Origin: Tenericutes bacterium HGW-Tenericutes-2 | Lineage (GTDB): Bacteria; Bacillota_I; Bacilli_A; Acholeplasmatales; Acholeplasmataceae | Assembly: GCA_002839095.1 (NCBI GenBank) | Contig: PGXL01000002.1 | Location: forward strand, 62,001-126,000 | DNA: 64,000 bases | Reading direction: 5' to 3' | Shown: positions 53,645-62,455 of the stretch, piece by piece | Layout of the letters: the number at the start of each line of letters is the position of its first letter | Position numbering within the stretch: position 1 is the first letter of the stretch | Made by a program: the position numbers and the translations under genes | The notes under the pieces: generated by a model | The model's database searches: none | Told to the model about the DNA's origin: nothing | What the model saw: the letters and a program-made list of their open reading frames with translations, nothing else

Positions 53645-54040
53645 ATGTTTAAAATTCTTAAAAATAGAAAAGGTGTTACTTTAGTAGAACTACTAGCAGT
53701 AGTTGTTATTCTAGGGATTATCGCAGCAATCGCTGTACCAACAATTGGTGGTTTAATTGCAAGACAACAAGCGAATGCAGATACAGCTACATATAATGCA
53801 ATCGTTGATGCTGCAGAACTATATGGTGGAACAGCAGTATTTACACTTGATAAGCTTGAAACTGATGATTTCATTGATTTAAAAACTAATACATTCTCAT
53901 TTGATGGTGAAACTCCAGTAGCTAAAACAGCAGTCTATATTAAGATTACTGGTGGGGTTGTAGGATTCTATTCAGATCTCGCAGGTACAGTTGCAGTTGA
54001 TTTCTACGTTAACGACACATTGGTTTACGAAAAACCATAA
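53645..54040 (+). CDS. Probable major type IV prepilin
   Basis: A 131-residue prepilin: short basic leader MFKILKNRKG, then VTLVELLAVVVILGIIAAIAVP with Glu5 and Pro22, the textbook type IV pilin start helix, and a compact beta-rich domain without cysteines. AAGGAGG gives a strong translation start, and the gene has its own promoter and terminator, which marks it as the likely main subunit. Similar in size to ComGC-like and Gram-positive PilA pilins. Confidence 0.9.
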   Translation: MFKILKNRKGVTLVELLAVVVILGIIAAIAVPTIGGLIARQQANADTATYNAIVDAAELYGGTAVFTLDKLETDDFIDLKTNTFSFDGETPVAKTAVYIKITGGVVGFYSDLAGTVAVDFYVNDTLVYEKP

Positions 54041-54061
54041 GTTTTAAAAATTAAACTCAAT

Positions 54062-54093
54062 GGAGGTCTCTAACTCTAGAAACCTCCTTTTTT
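54062..54093 (+). terminator. Terminator after the major prepilin gene
   Basis: GGAGGT and ACCTCC pair around a 14-base loop, followed by six Ts. Confidence 0.78.
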
Positions 54094-54120
54094 AATAACA
54101 AACTATAGGAGTAAGTCAAT

Positions 54121-54873
54121 ATGACCATCCTTTACGCAAGCCTCATCTTCATCCTTGGTAGTTTACTTACCTCTTTTTATCATGTTTTAGGTGATAGATT
54201 ACCCAAGTTTGAATCCATCAATGGTAGATCACACTGTGATACATGCAAAAAAGAATTAAGATGGATTGATATAATCCCAATCCTTGGTTATTTAATCAAT
54301 AGAGGAAAATGTCATTTTTGCAAATCCAAAATTCCAATTTGTCACTTACTATTAGAATTATTAGGTGGAGCCCTATTCTCAATCTCCTTCCTAATCTATG
54401 GTTTTTCATTAGAGCTCGCTATTGTCTTAATCTTTATATCCGTATTTATCATCGAATCAATAAGTGATCAAAAGTATATGATTGTTCTTGATCGTATATG
54501 GATAATTGGAATCATTCCAGTCATCGCTATTCGAATCATTCAAGGTGAATTTTTCACACATTTAATCTCATCAGCAGTACTATTTTCAATACTTTTTCTT
54601 ATCGCTTATCTTTCTCAAAAGATATATAAGAAGGATGCACTAGGTGGAGGAGATGTAAAACTCTTTATCTTTATCGGTTTTATCTTAACCTTAGGACAAG
54701 GATTACTCGCTCTATTTCTAACATCACTTTTCGGTTTTATTTATGGTATGATTAAATTAAGAACGAAGCATCAAGAATTTCCACTTGTACCGTTTATCTT
54801 TCTTGGTGTCATGATTTCATATTTATATGGTCAAGACATTATCAATTGGTATTTAAGTCTATTAAGGATGTGA
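54121..54873 (+). CDS. pilD: Prepilin leader peptidase / N-methyltransferase
   Basis: A 250-residue membrane aspartyl protease that cuts prepilins after Gly and methylates the new N-terminus. An N-terminal cytoplasmic loop holds the tetra-Cys zinc site (CDTCKKE near 40 and CHFCKSK near 63) of bifunctional enzymes; the catalytic GGGDVKLF motif is near 178 and its partner Asp in ISDQKYMIVLD near 116. About seven membrane helices. It overlaps the pilM gene by one base and serves all four prepilins here. Confidence 0.94.
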   Translation: MTILYASLIFILGSLLTSFYHVLGDRLPKFESINGRSHCDTCKKELRWIDIIPILGYLINRGKCHFCKSKIPICHLLLELLGGALFSISFLIYGFSLELAIVLIFISVFIIESISDQKYMIVLDRIWIIGIIPVIAIRIIQGEFFTHLISSAVLFSILFLIAYLSQKIYKKDALGGGDVKLFIFIGFILTLGQGLLALFLTSLFGFIYGMIKLRTKHQEFPLVPFIFLGVMISYLYGQDIINWYLSLLRM

Positions 54874-56333
54874 TGACGATGTTTACAAAAAGCTCAGATT
54901 TTAGTGTCTTCTTCACTGATGACTATGTCAGTTTTTTTGAATTGGCACCTTTTTTAGATCAATCACGCTATGGACAAGTAAAACTTGATACAGGTATTAT
55001 CGAAAATGGTTATATTAAGGAGCCTGAAGCACTATTAAATGTTTTACAGCAGCTTTTTAAACAATATGAAGTTAAACCAAGAAAAATCACTCATATCATT
55101 CATGACCAAAATATTCTCATTCGAGATATTAAAATTATCAAAGAACAACTTGGCAAAAAGTCAGTTGATGAATACATAAAGGAACAACAAGGGAAGACGT
55201 TATTACTTCCATTTAGCGAATCTACAATCTCCCATATCGTCAGATATGAAAATGATGTAGAAATTAGAGTCATAGCAATCATTATTGACTCCAATTTACT
55301 ACATGATTATCATGATGTTTTTGACCGCTTAAAAGCGAAGGAAGTTAAGTTTGAAATATCATCGCTACCACTATATGAACAATATCTTCAAAAGGGTGGA
55401 TTCAAGGCATCTAATTCAATGCTTGTTTCTATATATGAAGGTATGTTTAGTCTTCAAATTATTGAAGAGCATATTCCAATATTTAATCTAATTGAAGAAA
55501 TTGATGGTGGTCTTGAAGAGTACGACATGATTATTGAAAATTATGTTGAACGTATCGCAAATTACTATAAGTACAACATGAGAAAAGGTAAAACTGAAAT
55601 TCAAAATGTAATATTTTTTAATTTCAATCCTGATTTATCAATCTTTCAGCTTCAACAAGGCCTATGCGTTAAACTAAAGAACTATCAAGCAAAGGTTTGT
55701 GATCTTTATCTAGAGGATCCACTGGCTAAGATATTACCATTTGAAACGATGTTACCTTACGCTGTTGCTAGAAATAGACAAATCACGTCACCGGTAAAAT
55801 TCGATTTCAAATTGGATAGAGTTAAACAACTCAATTTACATGCGAATTATTTATTGATTGCTGCATTTTTCATTGTTTCCACAACCCTTCTTGTATATAT
55901 TCCATATTTTTCTATGAATGAAGAAATTAAGATTGAGCAAAACAATGTCAACGCACTTCAAAATCAATTACAGGTCTTAATTGAAGAAACACCACCAACT
56001 CCATCATTTTCAGTCATTCAACAAAATTATAGTAATGCATTTCAATATTTAATGAATCAAGAAATAGATCCTAAACCGATGCTTCTTGATTTAATGAGTG
56101 AATTAAATGCTAATGTTATAATCAATAGCTATCAGGTAAAGAGCCAAACGAAGGAAATAGTTATTATTCTTCAGGGAAATACGGAATCAGATCTATTTGA
56201 ATATATGATTGAAGTCTATGAAGCTTTCGGTATTGTTTCAGGAACTGATGATGAAGCTAGATGGATTATATCTGAACCAACCTATAAGTTCAATAACCCA
56301 CTACAAGTGGAGGTGACAATCCGCTATGCGTAA
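54873..56333 (+). CDS. PilM-PilN fusion (GspL-like pilus assembly protein)
   Basis: A 486-residue protein combining two usually separate parts. Residues 1-315 look like the actin-like cytoplasmic PilM (SVFFTDDYVSFFEL, IIENGYIKEPEALLNVLQ, dimer-like ATPase fold). Residues 325-345 are one membrane helix, followed by a coiled coil (348-372) and a small extracytoplasmic alpha/beta domain as in PilN. The overall order matches GspL of type II secretion systems. The start is ATG 54873 (1-base overlap with pilD), or ATG 54879, both after AAGGATG. It should bind the PilO-like product encoded next. Confidence 0.82.
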   Translation: MTMFTKSSDFSVFFTDDYVSFFELAPFLDQSRYGQVKLDTGIIENGYIKEPEALLNVLQQLFKQYEVKPRKITHIIHDQNILIRDIKIIKEQLGKKSVDEYIKEQQGKTLLLPFSESTISHIVRYENDVEIRVIAIIIDSNLLHDYHDVFDRLKAKEVKFEISSLPLYEQYLQKGGFKASNSMLVSIYEGMFSLQIIEEHIPIFNLIEEIDGGLEEYDMIIENYVERIANYYKYNMRKGKTEIQNVIFFNFNPDLSIFQLQQGLCVKLKNYQAKVCDLYLEDPLAKILPFETMLPYAVARNRQITSPVKFDFKLDRVKQLNLHANYLLIAAFFIVSTTLLVYIPYFSMNEEIKIEQNNVNALQNQLQVLIEETPPTPSFSVIQQNYSNAFQYLMNQEIDPKPMLLDLMSELNANVIINSYQVKSQTKEIVIILQGNTESDLFEYMIEVYEAFGIVSGTDDEARWIISEPTYKFNNPLQVEVTIRYA

Positions 56334-56889
56334 ATATGATGTTTTTGGTAAAAAGATTAGCCAAGCAAAGTTTTTATATATGATTTTCTTCGTATTTTTA
56401 ATTGTCATTGGTGGTTATTTTGGTGTATTAAGAATTCAACAAAATAGATTGAGTCAGCTTGCTGAAGAGGAAAGAAGTATTCAAAGACAAATCAATTCAC
56501 TTCTACAAAGTGGTCAAACAGTAGACTATTACACGATAGATGAATTAATTCCATATCTTCCAACCTCATATGATCAAATGACGATCGCTAATAGACTTGA
56601 ATATGTTAGAAACATTTCAGGTTTAGGTGATGCAATCGACTATAGAATTACATACAATGCACAAGCGACTACTCCATTTACTGATCCATTACCAGCTAGT
56701 GTAAAGTTTGTTAGCATGACAGTAACTATGCATATTGATGATCCTTTACTCATTCTTGATTACATTGAAAATCTTTATGCAGAAGATTTAATCTTCTATG
56801 TTAGACAAGTTAACGTCTCCTATACCATTGATGATACAGCGTTAATCCAAATGTCTATATTTACATTTTATAATGATGTAAACCCGTAG
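56326..56889 (+). CDS. PilO-like pilus assembly protein
   Basis: A 187-residue bitopic membrane protein: basic cytoplasmic tail (1-16), one helix (about 17-38), a coiled coil (about 40-60) and an alpha/beta domain resembling PilO/GspM. The ferredoxin-like fold is suggested by KFVSMTVTMHIDDPLLILDYIENLY near 130. Overlaps the PilM-PilN gene by 8 bases, as pilN and pilO usually do. It would bridge the cytoplasmic PilM-PilB motor and the pilus outside. Sequence identity is low, so the call relies on layout and context. Confidence 0.72.
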   Translation: MRKYDVFGKKISQAKFLYMIFFVFLIVIGGYFGVLRIQQNRLSQLAEEERSIQRQINSLLQSGQTVDYYTIDELIPYLPTSYDQMTIANRLEYVRNISGLGDAIDYRITYNAQATTPFTDPLPASVKFVSMTVTMHIDDPLLILDYIENLYAEDLIFYVRQVNVSYTIDDTALIQMSIFTFYNDVNP

Positions 56890-56905
56890 AAAAAGTTATT
56901 CAGTC

Positions 56906-56933
56906 AAAAGCACCATGATTTGGTGCTTTTTTT
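56906..56933 (+). terminator. Terminator at the end of the pilus operon
   Basis: AAAAGCACCA and TGGTGCTTTT pair perfectly around TGATT and run into more Ts. Confidence 0.88.
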
Positions 56934-56977
56934 GATGTTTCAGATAAACATCAATACTTTCAGTAATTGATTAACCG

Positions 56978-56986
56978 TGATATAAT
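56978..56986 (+). promoter_or_regulatory. Extended -10 promoter upstream of the membrane protein/ftsK operon
   Basis: TG-A-TATAAT (hexamer 56981-56986), 24 bases before the ATG at 57010. Confidence 0.6.
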
Positions 56987-57009
56987 ATTCTATAGGGAGG
57001 ATTTTCCAA

Positions 57010-57789
57010 ATGACTGATATTCTTTTATCTTTATGGCCAATTCGCTTTGATTTTTCGACAATGATTAGCTTTCTCATCGGATTAAGCTTTGGTTTTTTCC
57101 TTTTACTACTCATCTATCTATATGCTGTTTTAAAAAGTCTAAATAAAGGATTAAAACTTAGAGGTGCAGATGAACAAGATATTGATGAAGAAGAAATCAA
57201 ATGGTTAATCGAGGATGCTCAAAAGCAATTTAAGGATAAAGAAACAAGAAATGCAATTGGATATCCTAAATATTTATTACAGATTAATAGAGATTTATCA
57301 GTTGATATTGCAAAGAAGTTTTATCCTAAATCCAAATATCCTTACCTAGAATTAACGATTGATGAAACACTCAGACTAAATCATTACATCACCAATCGTC
57401 TAGAAGAGCTTCTTCAAGGAAGAATTCTAAGATTAACAAGAGGATTAACATTAAGTAAAATCGTTGAAATGAACGAAGTAAAAACAAAAATTGATAATAA
57501 CCCAATTGTAAAAGCAGCGGTTAAATATAAAAAGGTTACCAAAGCAGCAGTTAGCATACTAAATGCAGTCAATCCAGTATATTGGGGAAGAAGAATCACT
57601 CAGGAAGTCACGTTAAACGTGATTGTCGTTAGAATCGGATTAGCATTAATCGCGATTACTGGTGAAGAAACCTATAAGATTTATAGTAAAAAAGTGTTTG
57701 ATGAAGAGATGTCAATCGATACTGGCGTAGATTCTATATATGAAGACATCAATAGAGATTTGGCTAGAGAGGATGCTAAAGATGAGTAA
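57010..57789 (+). CDS. Membrane-anchored protein of unknown function, coupled to ftsK
   Basis: Not recognised. 259 residues: a membrane helix near the N-terminus (about 17-43), then a helical cytoplasmic part with IDEEEIKWLIEDAQKQFKDKETRNAIG (about 58-82) and a second mildly hydrophobic region near 180-220 (NPVYWGRRITQEV, VIVVRIGLALIAITGEETYKIYS). No enzyme motif. Its stop overlaps the ftsK start by 8 bases. AGGGAGG gives a strong start. The coupling suggests that it might anchor or recruit the FtsK motor, which itself lacks membrane helices. Confidence 0.75.
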   Translation: MTDILLSLWPIRFDFSTMISFLIGLSFGFFLLLLIYLYAVLKSLNKGLKLRGADEQDIDEEEIKWLIEDAQKQFKDKETRNAIGYPKYLLQINRDLSVDIAKKFYPKSKYPYLELTIDETLRLNHYITNRLEELLQGRILRLTRGLTLSKIVEMNEVKTKIDNNPIVKAAVKYKKVTKAAVSILNAVNPVYWGRRITQEVTLNVIVVRIGLALIAITGEETYKIYSKKVFDEEMSIDTGVDSIYEDINRDLAREDAKDE

Positions 57790-59869
57790 ACGTAAACAAT
57801 CAGTAGAACTACCTTTAGAAAAAGATCCTTTTGTAATCTTCCAGTTTATCAAGCTTGAAGGTATCAGAGGTAAAGAAAAGTATAAGAAGAGTCGTTTCGT
57901 CTCTCCTATTTTTGGCCGTAGTGTCAAGGATGTTGTAACAGTACCCTTTACGATCAAGGATACCGGAGATACTACTAGACGCTTTGATGCGTTTAGAACA
58001 AAACCTAAGCTTACTGAAGAGGAAGCGAAACGTAAGCACGGTAATAAATATTACGAGTTTACTAATATTGTCTCCAATAAAACTAGAGCTGAATACTTTG
58101 GCGAGTCTAGCTATGTCCCAACCAATGAAAAGGATGTAGAGGAATCACATGAAAGAAAAATAATTAGTCCAATTGGTGGACATTATAAGGATCGCTCAGC
58201 AAAACCAGATCCAATGCCATTTAAGGCGAATCCAGAGCCTCAAAGAAGAGTAGCTTCAGTAGCTCCAGTTATTGAAGAAAGAAAAGTTGAATCAGAGCCA
58301 GTAGTTGATACCTATGTTAGAAGAGCACCAGTGGATCCAAGCTCAATTAAGTCATCTGATTTTGGAACGAATCCCAATTCAAATATAACACCTGTTGAAC
58401 AAAAGAGATTTGAACCACCTATTCGTTTACAAAAGGTGGAGGAAGACCATTACATCCTTCCTTCCATTAAGCTTTTCTCTAAAAAGGAAAGAGATTTAAA
58501 TGAAAAGCCACAATGGCTACTAGACCAAATTGATGTTATTAACGCAACACTTTCACAATTTGGTATTGAAGGATTTGTCAGTGGATCTAAAAAAGGACCT
58601 ACTGTTACCAGATATGAAGTATCCTTAGATCCAGGTGTCAACGTTAAAAGAATTTTAAGTATTCAAGATAATTTAATGATGAATCTAGCTTCACAATCCT
58701 TGCGTATTGAAGCACCAGTTCCTGGTAAACCATACGTAGGACTTGAAGTACCAAACTATAAGCCTGAAATCGTAGCCTTTGGTAATGTAGTCGATACAAA
58801 GGAATTCCTAGATGATATGGATCACCCATTAAAGATTGCCTTAGGTGTCGATATTGATGGTGAAAACATTTATGTTGACATTCAATCCATGCCTCATGGA
58901 TTGATTGCAGGTGCTACCAATTCTGGTAAGAGTGTTTGTGTGAACACAGTGCTTGTAAGCTTACTTCTTAAAAACTCACCTAAAGATTTAAAAATGATCT
59001 TAATTGATCCTAAAATGGTTGAGCTTACACCTTATAACGATTTACCACATTTGATTACACCGGTAATTACCGATGTTAAAATGGCTGCTGCAGCATTAAA
59101 TTGGGCAGTCAATGAAATGGAAAAAAGATATCAAACCTTCGCAAATAGTCGTTCAAGAGATATCAAGTCATTCAATGACAATGTCAAGCGTGGTCTTGTA
59201 GATTTAGAAAAAATGCCATTCATCGTTATCGTGATTGATGAATTAGCAGACTTAATGGCAGTTGCTGCACATGAAGTTGAAGATGCCATTCAAAGACTTA
59301 CACAAAAGGCTAGAGCTGCAGGTATTCATTTATTAGTTGCTACGCAAAGACCATCAACAGATGTTGTCAAGGGAACGATTAAATCAAACATTCCAGCAAG
59401 AATTGCATTTAAGGTAGCTTCCTTCGTGGATTCTACAACCATCCTTGATGGAGCAGGTGCTGAAGCACTGCTCGGTAAAGGGGATATGCTTCTCAAGAGA
59501 AGTGATCGTACACATCGTTTACAGGGTGCATTTATACCTGACGAAGAAATTTATGCAGTTACTGATTTTATTAGAAAGCAAAGTGGTGGATCGAACTACA
59601 TCTTTGAGCATGATGCCTTAAAACAACAAGCAAGAGCTAGAGAAGCCGTTAATGATGAATTATTCCAAGATGTTGCATATTTTGTTGTGGAATCAGGTAA
59701 TGCTTCGATTAACTCCATTCAAAAGGAATTTACAATTGGCTTTAATAGAGCTCAAAAGCTTGTTGAAATGCTAGAGGAATATGAAATAGTAGCACCTAAC
59801 CAAGGAACAAAGGCTAGAGAAGTTTTAGTAACTATCTCTGAACTAAACGACATTTTAGCAGATTTATAA
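57782..59869 (+). CDS. Soluble FtsK/SpoIIIE-family DNA translocase (SftA-like)
   Basis: A 695-residue DNA pump. Residues 1-235 are a charged, low-complexity linker without membrane helices; the alpha domain (about 240-350) and the RecA-like motor follow with Walker A GATNSGKS (377-384), Walker B VIVIDELADL near 490, and the winged-helix gamma domain (about 630-690, ISELNDIL end) that reads KOPS/SRS-type DNA polarity sites. FtsK and SpoIIIE have N-terminal membrane segments; their absence makes it like Bacillus SftA, which acts at the closing septum. ATG 57782 overlaps the preceding membrane-protein gene. Confidence 0.92.
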   Translation: MSKRKQSVELPLEKDPFVIFQFIKLEGIRGKEKYKKSRFVSPIFGRSVKDVVTVPFTIKDTGDTTRRFDAFRTKPKLTEEEAKRKHGNKYYEFTNIVSNKTRAEYFGESSYVPTNEKDVEESHERKIISPIGGHYKDRSAKPDPMPFKANPEPQRRVASVAPVIEERKVESEPVVDTYVRRAPVDPSSIKSSDFGTNPNSNITPVEQKRFEPPIRLQKVEEDHYILPSIKLFSKKERDLNEKPQWLLDQIDVINATLSQFGIEGFVSGSKKGPTVTRYEVSLDPGVNVKRILSIQDNLMMNLASQSLRIEAPVPGKPYVGLEVPNYKPEIVAFGNVVDTKEFLDDMDHPLKIALGVDIDGENIYVDIQSMPHGLIAGATNSGKSVCVNTVLVSLLLKNSPKDLKMILIDPKMVELTPYNDLPHLITPVITDVKMAAAALNWAVNEMEKRYQTFANSRSRDIKSFNDNVKRGLVDLEKMPFIVIVIDELADLMAVAAHEVEDAIQRLTQKARAAGIHLLVATQRPSTDVVKGTIKSNIPARIAFKVASFVDSTTILDGAGAEALLGKGDMLLKRSDRTHRLQGAFIPDEEIYAVTDFIRKQSGGSNYIFEHDALKQQARAREAVNDELFQDVAYFVVESGNASINSIQKEFTIGFNRAQKLVEMLEEYEIVAPNQGTKAREVLVTISELNDILADL

Positions 59870-59893
59870 GATTATAAAATTAAGGATGACGTC

Positions 59894-60796
59894 ATGACAT
59901 TAAAGAAAGCCTATCAAACATTAATCATCACTGTAATTCTTATGATGTTAACCATCATTCTTTACGCGTTAAGAGTTACGAGATTAAAATTAGATTGGGG
60001 GATGACCGGATTTGTTATAGCCGCGATTCTCTCCTTATTTTCTGTTGTCTTCGCAATCCATCAAAACAAGCATTTAAAGGATATTAAACAGTCCAATTGG
60101 ATTTCAAAGCATCGATTTGAAATCCTCGATTGGTTTACATTCCTAAGTGTTTCATTAATGGCTATTTTCGTTTTATTTCTATTTTTTATCTTACCTTCAG
60201 ATGTTTCACAAGGGTCAATGACACCAACATTAGAGGATGGAAATAGAATTATTGTCTATCATTTTAAATATGAACCAAAGCTAGATGATATTGTAATCAT
60301 CAAGATTACTCAAGATGAATTTCCAGAATTAAATGATTCATATTTTTATAAGAAGAAAACAGTTTGTCCCCTCGTTTTCAAATTTTTAAATAACGATTGT
60401 GTAACGACAATTGTTTTAGATGATACCAATAGTCCGGTTATGCTTGATGCGATTTACTTCGTAAAAAGAGTTGCAGGTGTTGAAGGTGATTTAGTAACTT
60501 TTATAGAAGCTGAAGATTATGCAGTAGATTTTATTGAACAAAATAAACGATATCATATTTCAATTAATGGTAGGATTTATCAAAACCCTTATAATGAAAT
60601 CTATGAATTTACCTATCTTCAAAAAGCAATCATTCAAGAAGGGCTAATCGCTAACAAGCTACCTGATAACAAGCTTTTAGTTTTTGGTGATAACAAAAAT
60701 AACTCAACGGATTCCAAAAATTTTGGAGTTGTTGAAAATAGTAGTATTATGGGTAAAGTCATTTTCAAGCTTTCTCCATTCGGAGGTGTAAAATGA
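59894..60796 (+). CDS. lepB: Signal peptidase I with extra membrane segments
   Basis: Removes signal peptides from exported proteins. The 300-residue protein has the catalytic Ser in VSQGSMTPTL (Ser108), the general-base Lys in FVKRVAGVEGD (Lys191) and the box E segment VFGDNKNNSTDSKNFG near 270. It carries three N-terminal hydrophobic segments (about 9-26, 37-56, 80-102) rather than the single one of most Bacillota enzymes, and a longer insert with two Cys (158, 169) between the catalytic residues. The overlap with rbgA is 4 bases (ATGA). Confidence 0.92.
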   Translation: MTLKKAYQTLIITVILMMLTIILYALRVTRLKLDWGMTGFVIAAILSLFSVVFAIHQNKHLKDIKQSNWISKHRFEILDWFTFLSVSLMAIFVLFLFFILPSDVSQGSMTPTLEDGNRIIVYHFKYEPKLDDIVIIKITQDEFPELNDSYFYKKKTVCPLVFKFLNNDCVTTIVLDDTNSPVMLDAIYFVKRVAGVEGDLVTFIEAEDYAVDFIEQNKRYHISINGRIYQNPYNEIYEFTYLQKAIIQEGLIANKLPDNKLLVFGDNKNNSTDSKNFGVVENSSIMGKVIFKLSPFGGVK

Positions 60797-61653
60797 TGAA
60801 ACAAATTCAGTGGTTTCCTGGCCACATGTTTAAATCGCTTAGACAAATCAGAGAAAAGATATCCATCATGGATATCGTTTTAGTTTTAGTGGATTCTAGA
60901 CTTCCATTATCTTCAATCAACCCTGAATTATTTAAAATCATTAGTCATAAACCCAAGGTTATGCTCTTTAACAAAATGGATTTAGCTGATGAGAATGTTT
61001 TAAATGAATGGGTGAATTATTACCAAAAGGAAGGATTCGCAACCTTAAAGATTGATTCAGTCACAGGAAAAAATGTTAATAAAATACATCCTTTATGCCA
61101 AGAAGTCCTAAAGGAAAAACTAGAGCGTGAAAAAAGTAAAGGACTTAAGCCAAGACCTTTACGTACCATGATTTTAGGTATTCCTAATGTTGGTAAATCA
61201 ACATTGATTAATCAGCTATCCAAATCCAGTGCAACCAAGACTGGAAACACTCCTGGAGTAACGAAGGCTCAGCAATGGATTAAGCTTGGTGAGAATTTTG
61301 AATTATTAGATACTCCTGGTGTTTTATGGCCAAAGTTTGAGGATCCCATTGTAGGCTATCATCTAGCGATTACTGGAGCAATCAAGGATAAAATATTACC
61401 TGAGGATGATGTTGTTCAATATGCAATCAAATTCCTAAGGAAATATTACCCCAATCGCTTAAAGGATCGATACGGTATTAATATAGAAAGTGATTATGTC
61501 GAAACGCTAGATACAATCGGTAGACTTAGAGGTTGTCTAATTAAAAATGGTGAGATTGATTATTCAAGAGTTTACACGATCATCTTAACCGATATTAGAA
61601 ATAAAATGCTTGGAGGTTTATCTTTTGACAGACTTAGTGATGTATCAATATGA
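60793..61653 (+). CDS. rbgA: Ribosome biogenesis GTPase RbgA (YlqF)
   Basis: A circularly permuted GTPase needed for late 50S subunit assembly. In 286 residues the motifs come in the order G4 NKMD near 60, G1 GIPNVGKS near 130, G3 DTPG near 172, followed by the helical RNA-binding domain. The WFPGHM N-terminal signature is present. GGAGGTG precedes ATG 60793. In the conserved Bacillota order lepB-rbgA-rnhB. Confidence 0.96.
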   Translation: MMKQIQWFPGHMFKSLRQIREKISIMDIVLVLVDSRLPLSSINPELFKIISHKPKVMLFNKMDLADENVLNEWVNYYQKEGFATLKIDSVTGKNVNKIHPLCQEVLKEKLEREKSKGLKPRPLRTMILGIPNVGKSTLINQLSKSSATKTGNTPGVTKAQQWIKLGENFELLDTPGVLWPKFEDPIVGYHLAITGAIKDKILPEDDVVQYAIKFLRKYYPNRLKDRYGINIESDYVETLDTIGRLRGCLIKNGEIDYSRVYTIILTDIRNKMLGGLSFDRLSDVSI

Positions 61654-62242
61654 AAATGAATTGTATAACAGTGGATTTACCTATATAGCAGGTGTAGATG
61701 AAGCTGGAAGAGGACCATTGGCAGGACCTGTAGTTGCTGCTGCAGTAATCCTAAAAAAGGGAGCAATCCTAAAATATACAAATGATTCTAAGCAATTAAC
61801 TGAAAAACAAAGAGATAAAGCATTAATCGAAATCAAAGAAAATGCACTATCTATTGGTATTGGAATATCATCAGTTGAAGAAATTGACTTGATCAATATT
61901 TATAGAGCTAGCAGAGAAGCAATGCTATCTGCAATCAAGCAATTAAAGATCAAACCAGAGTTTTTATTAATTGATGCAATGCCAATGGAAATTGACATTC
62001 CATTAAAGAGTATCATTAAAGGAGATACACTATCGATATCGATTGCTGCAGCATCAATTGTTGCTAAAACAACAAGAGATGCCTATATGCTTGAAATGGA
62101 TAAGGTATTCCCAGAGTATGGATTTAAGAATCATAAGGGCTATGGTACAAAGGAACATTTAGAAGCAATTCAAAAATATGGAATTACTCCGATTCACAGA
62201 AAAACATATGAACCTGTCAAATCAATGCTAAAAAAGAAGTAA
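61625..62242 (+). CDS. rnhB: Ribonuclease HII
   Basis: Removes ribonucleotides from DNA duplexes. The 205-residue protein has GVDEAGRGPLAGPVVAAAV near 23 (catalytic Asp25 and Glu26), LLIDAMP near 117 (third Asp) and the C-terminal NHKGYGTKEH motif. TTG 61625 is chosen since GGAGG lies eight bases upstream; ATG 61640 is further down. It overlaps rbgA by 29 bases, so the pair is translationally linked. dprA, which often follows rnhB and precedes topA, is absent. Confidence 0.95.
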   Translation: MTDLVMYQYENELYNSGFTYIAGVDEAGRGPLAGPVVAAAVILKKGAILKYTNDSKQLTEKQRDKALIEIKENALSIGIGISSVEEIDLINIYRASREAMLSAIKQLKIKPEFLLIDAMPMEIDIPLKSIIKGDTLSISIAAASIVAKTTRDAYMLEMDKVFPEYGFKNHKGYGTKEHLEAIQKYGITPIHRKTYEPVKSMLKKK

Positions 62243-62258
62243 CGCACTTCTTTTTTTT
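62231..62258 (+). terminator. Terminator after rnhB
   Basis: AAAAAGAAGT and ACTTCTTTTT pair around AACGC, followed by more Ts. It overlaps the rnhB stop. Confidence 0.85.
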
Positions 62259-62404
62259 ATGAATGAATAATAAAAAAAGTGTAAGCGATTACTTATTTTC
62301 AATTCAAAATTAAAGCATTTTTCACATATTTTAACTACCATAAAGTAGGGAAAAAATCATATATATTTAAATAATATATATAAAAAATTATCTTTACTTT
62401 CTTC

Positions 62405-62432
62405 TTGACATAGAAAATTATTACACTATAAT
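62405..62432 (+). promoter_or_regulatory. Promoter of topA
   Basis: TTGACA (62405-62410), 16-bp spacer, TATAAT (62427-62432). The 140 bases before it (62260-62400) are extremely AT-rich and hold no gene. Confidence 0.82.
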
Positions 62433-62455
62433 TGTAATGGAAATGGAGTGTTGTC

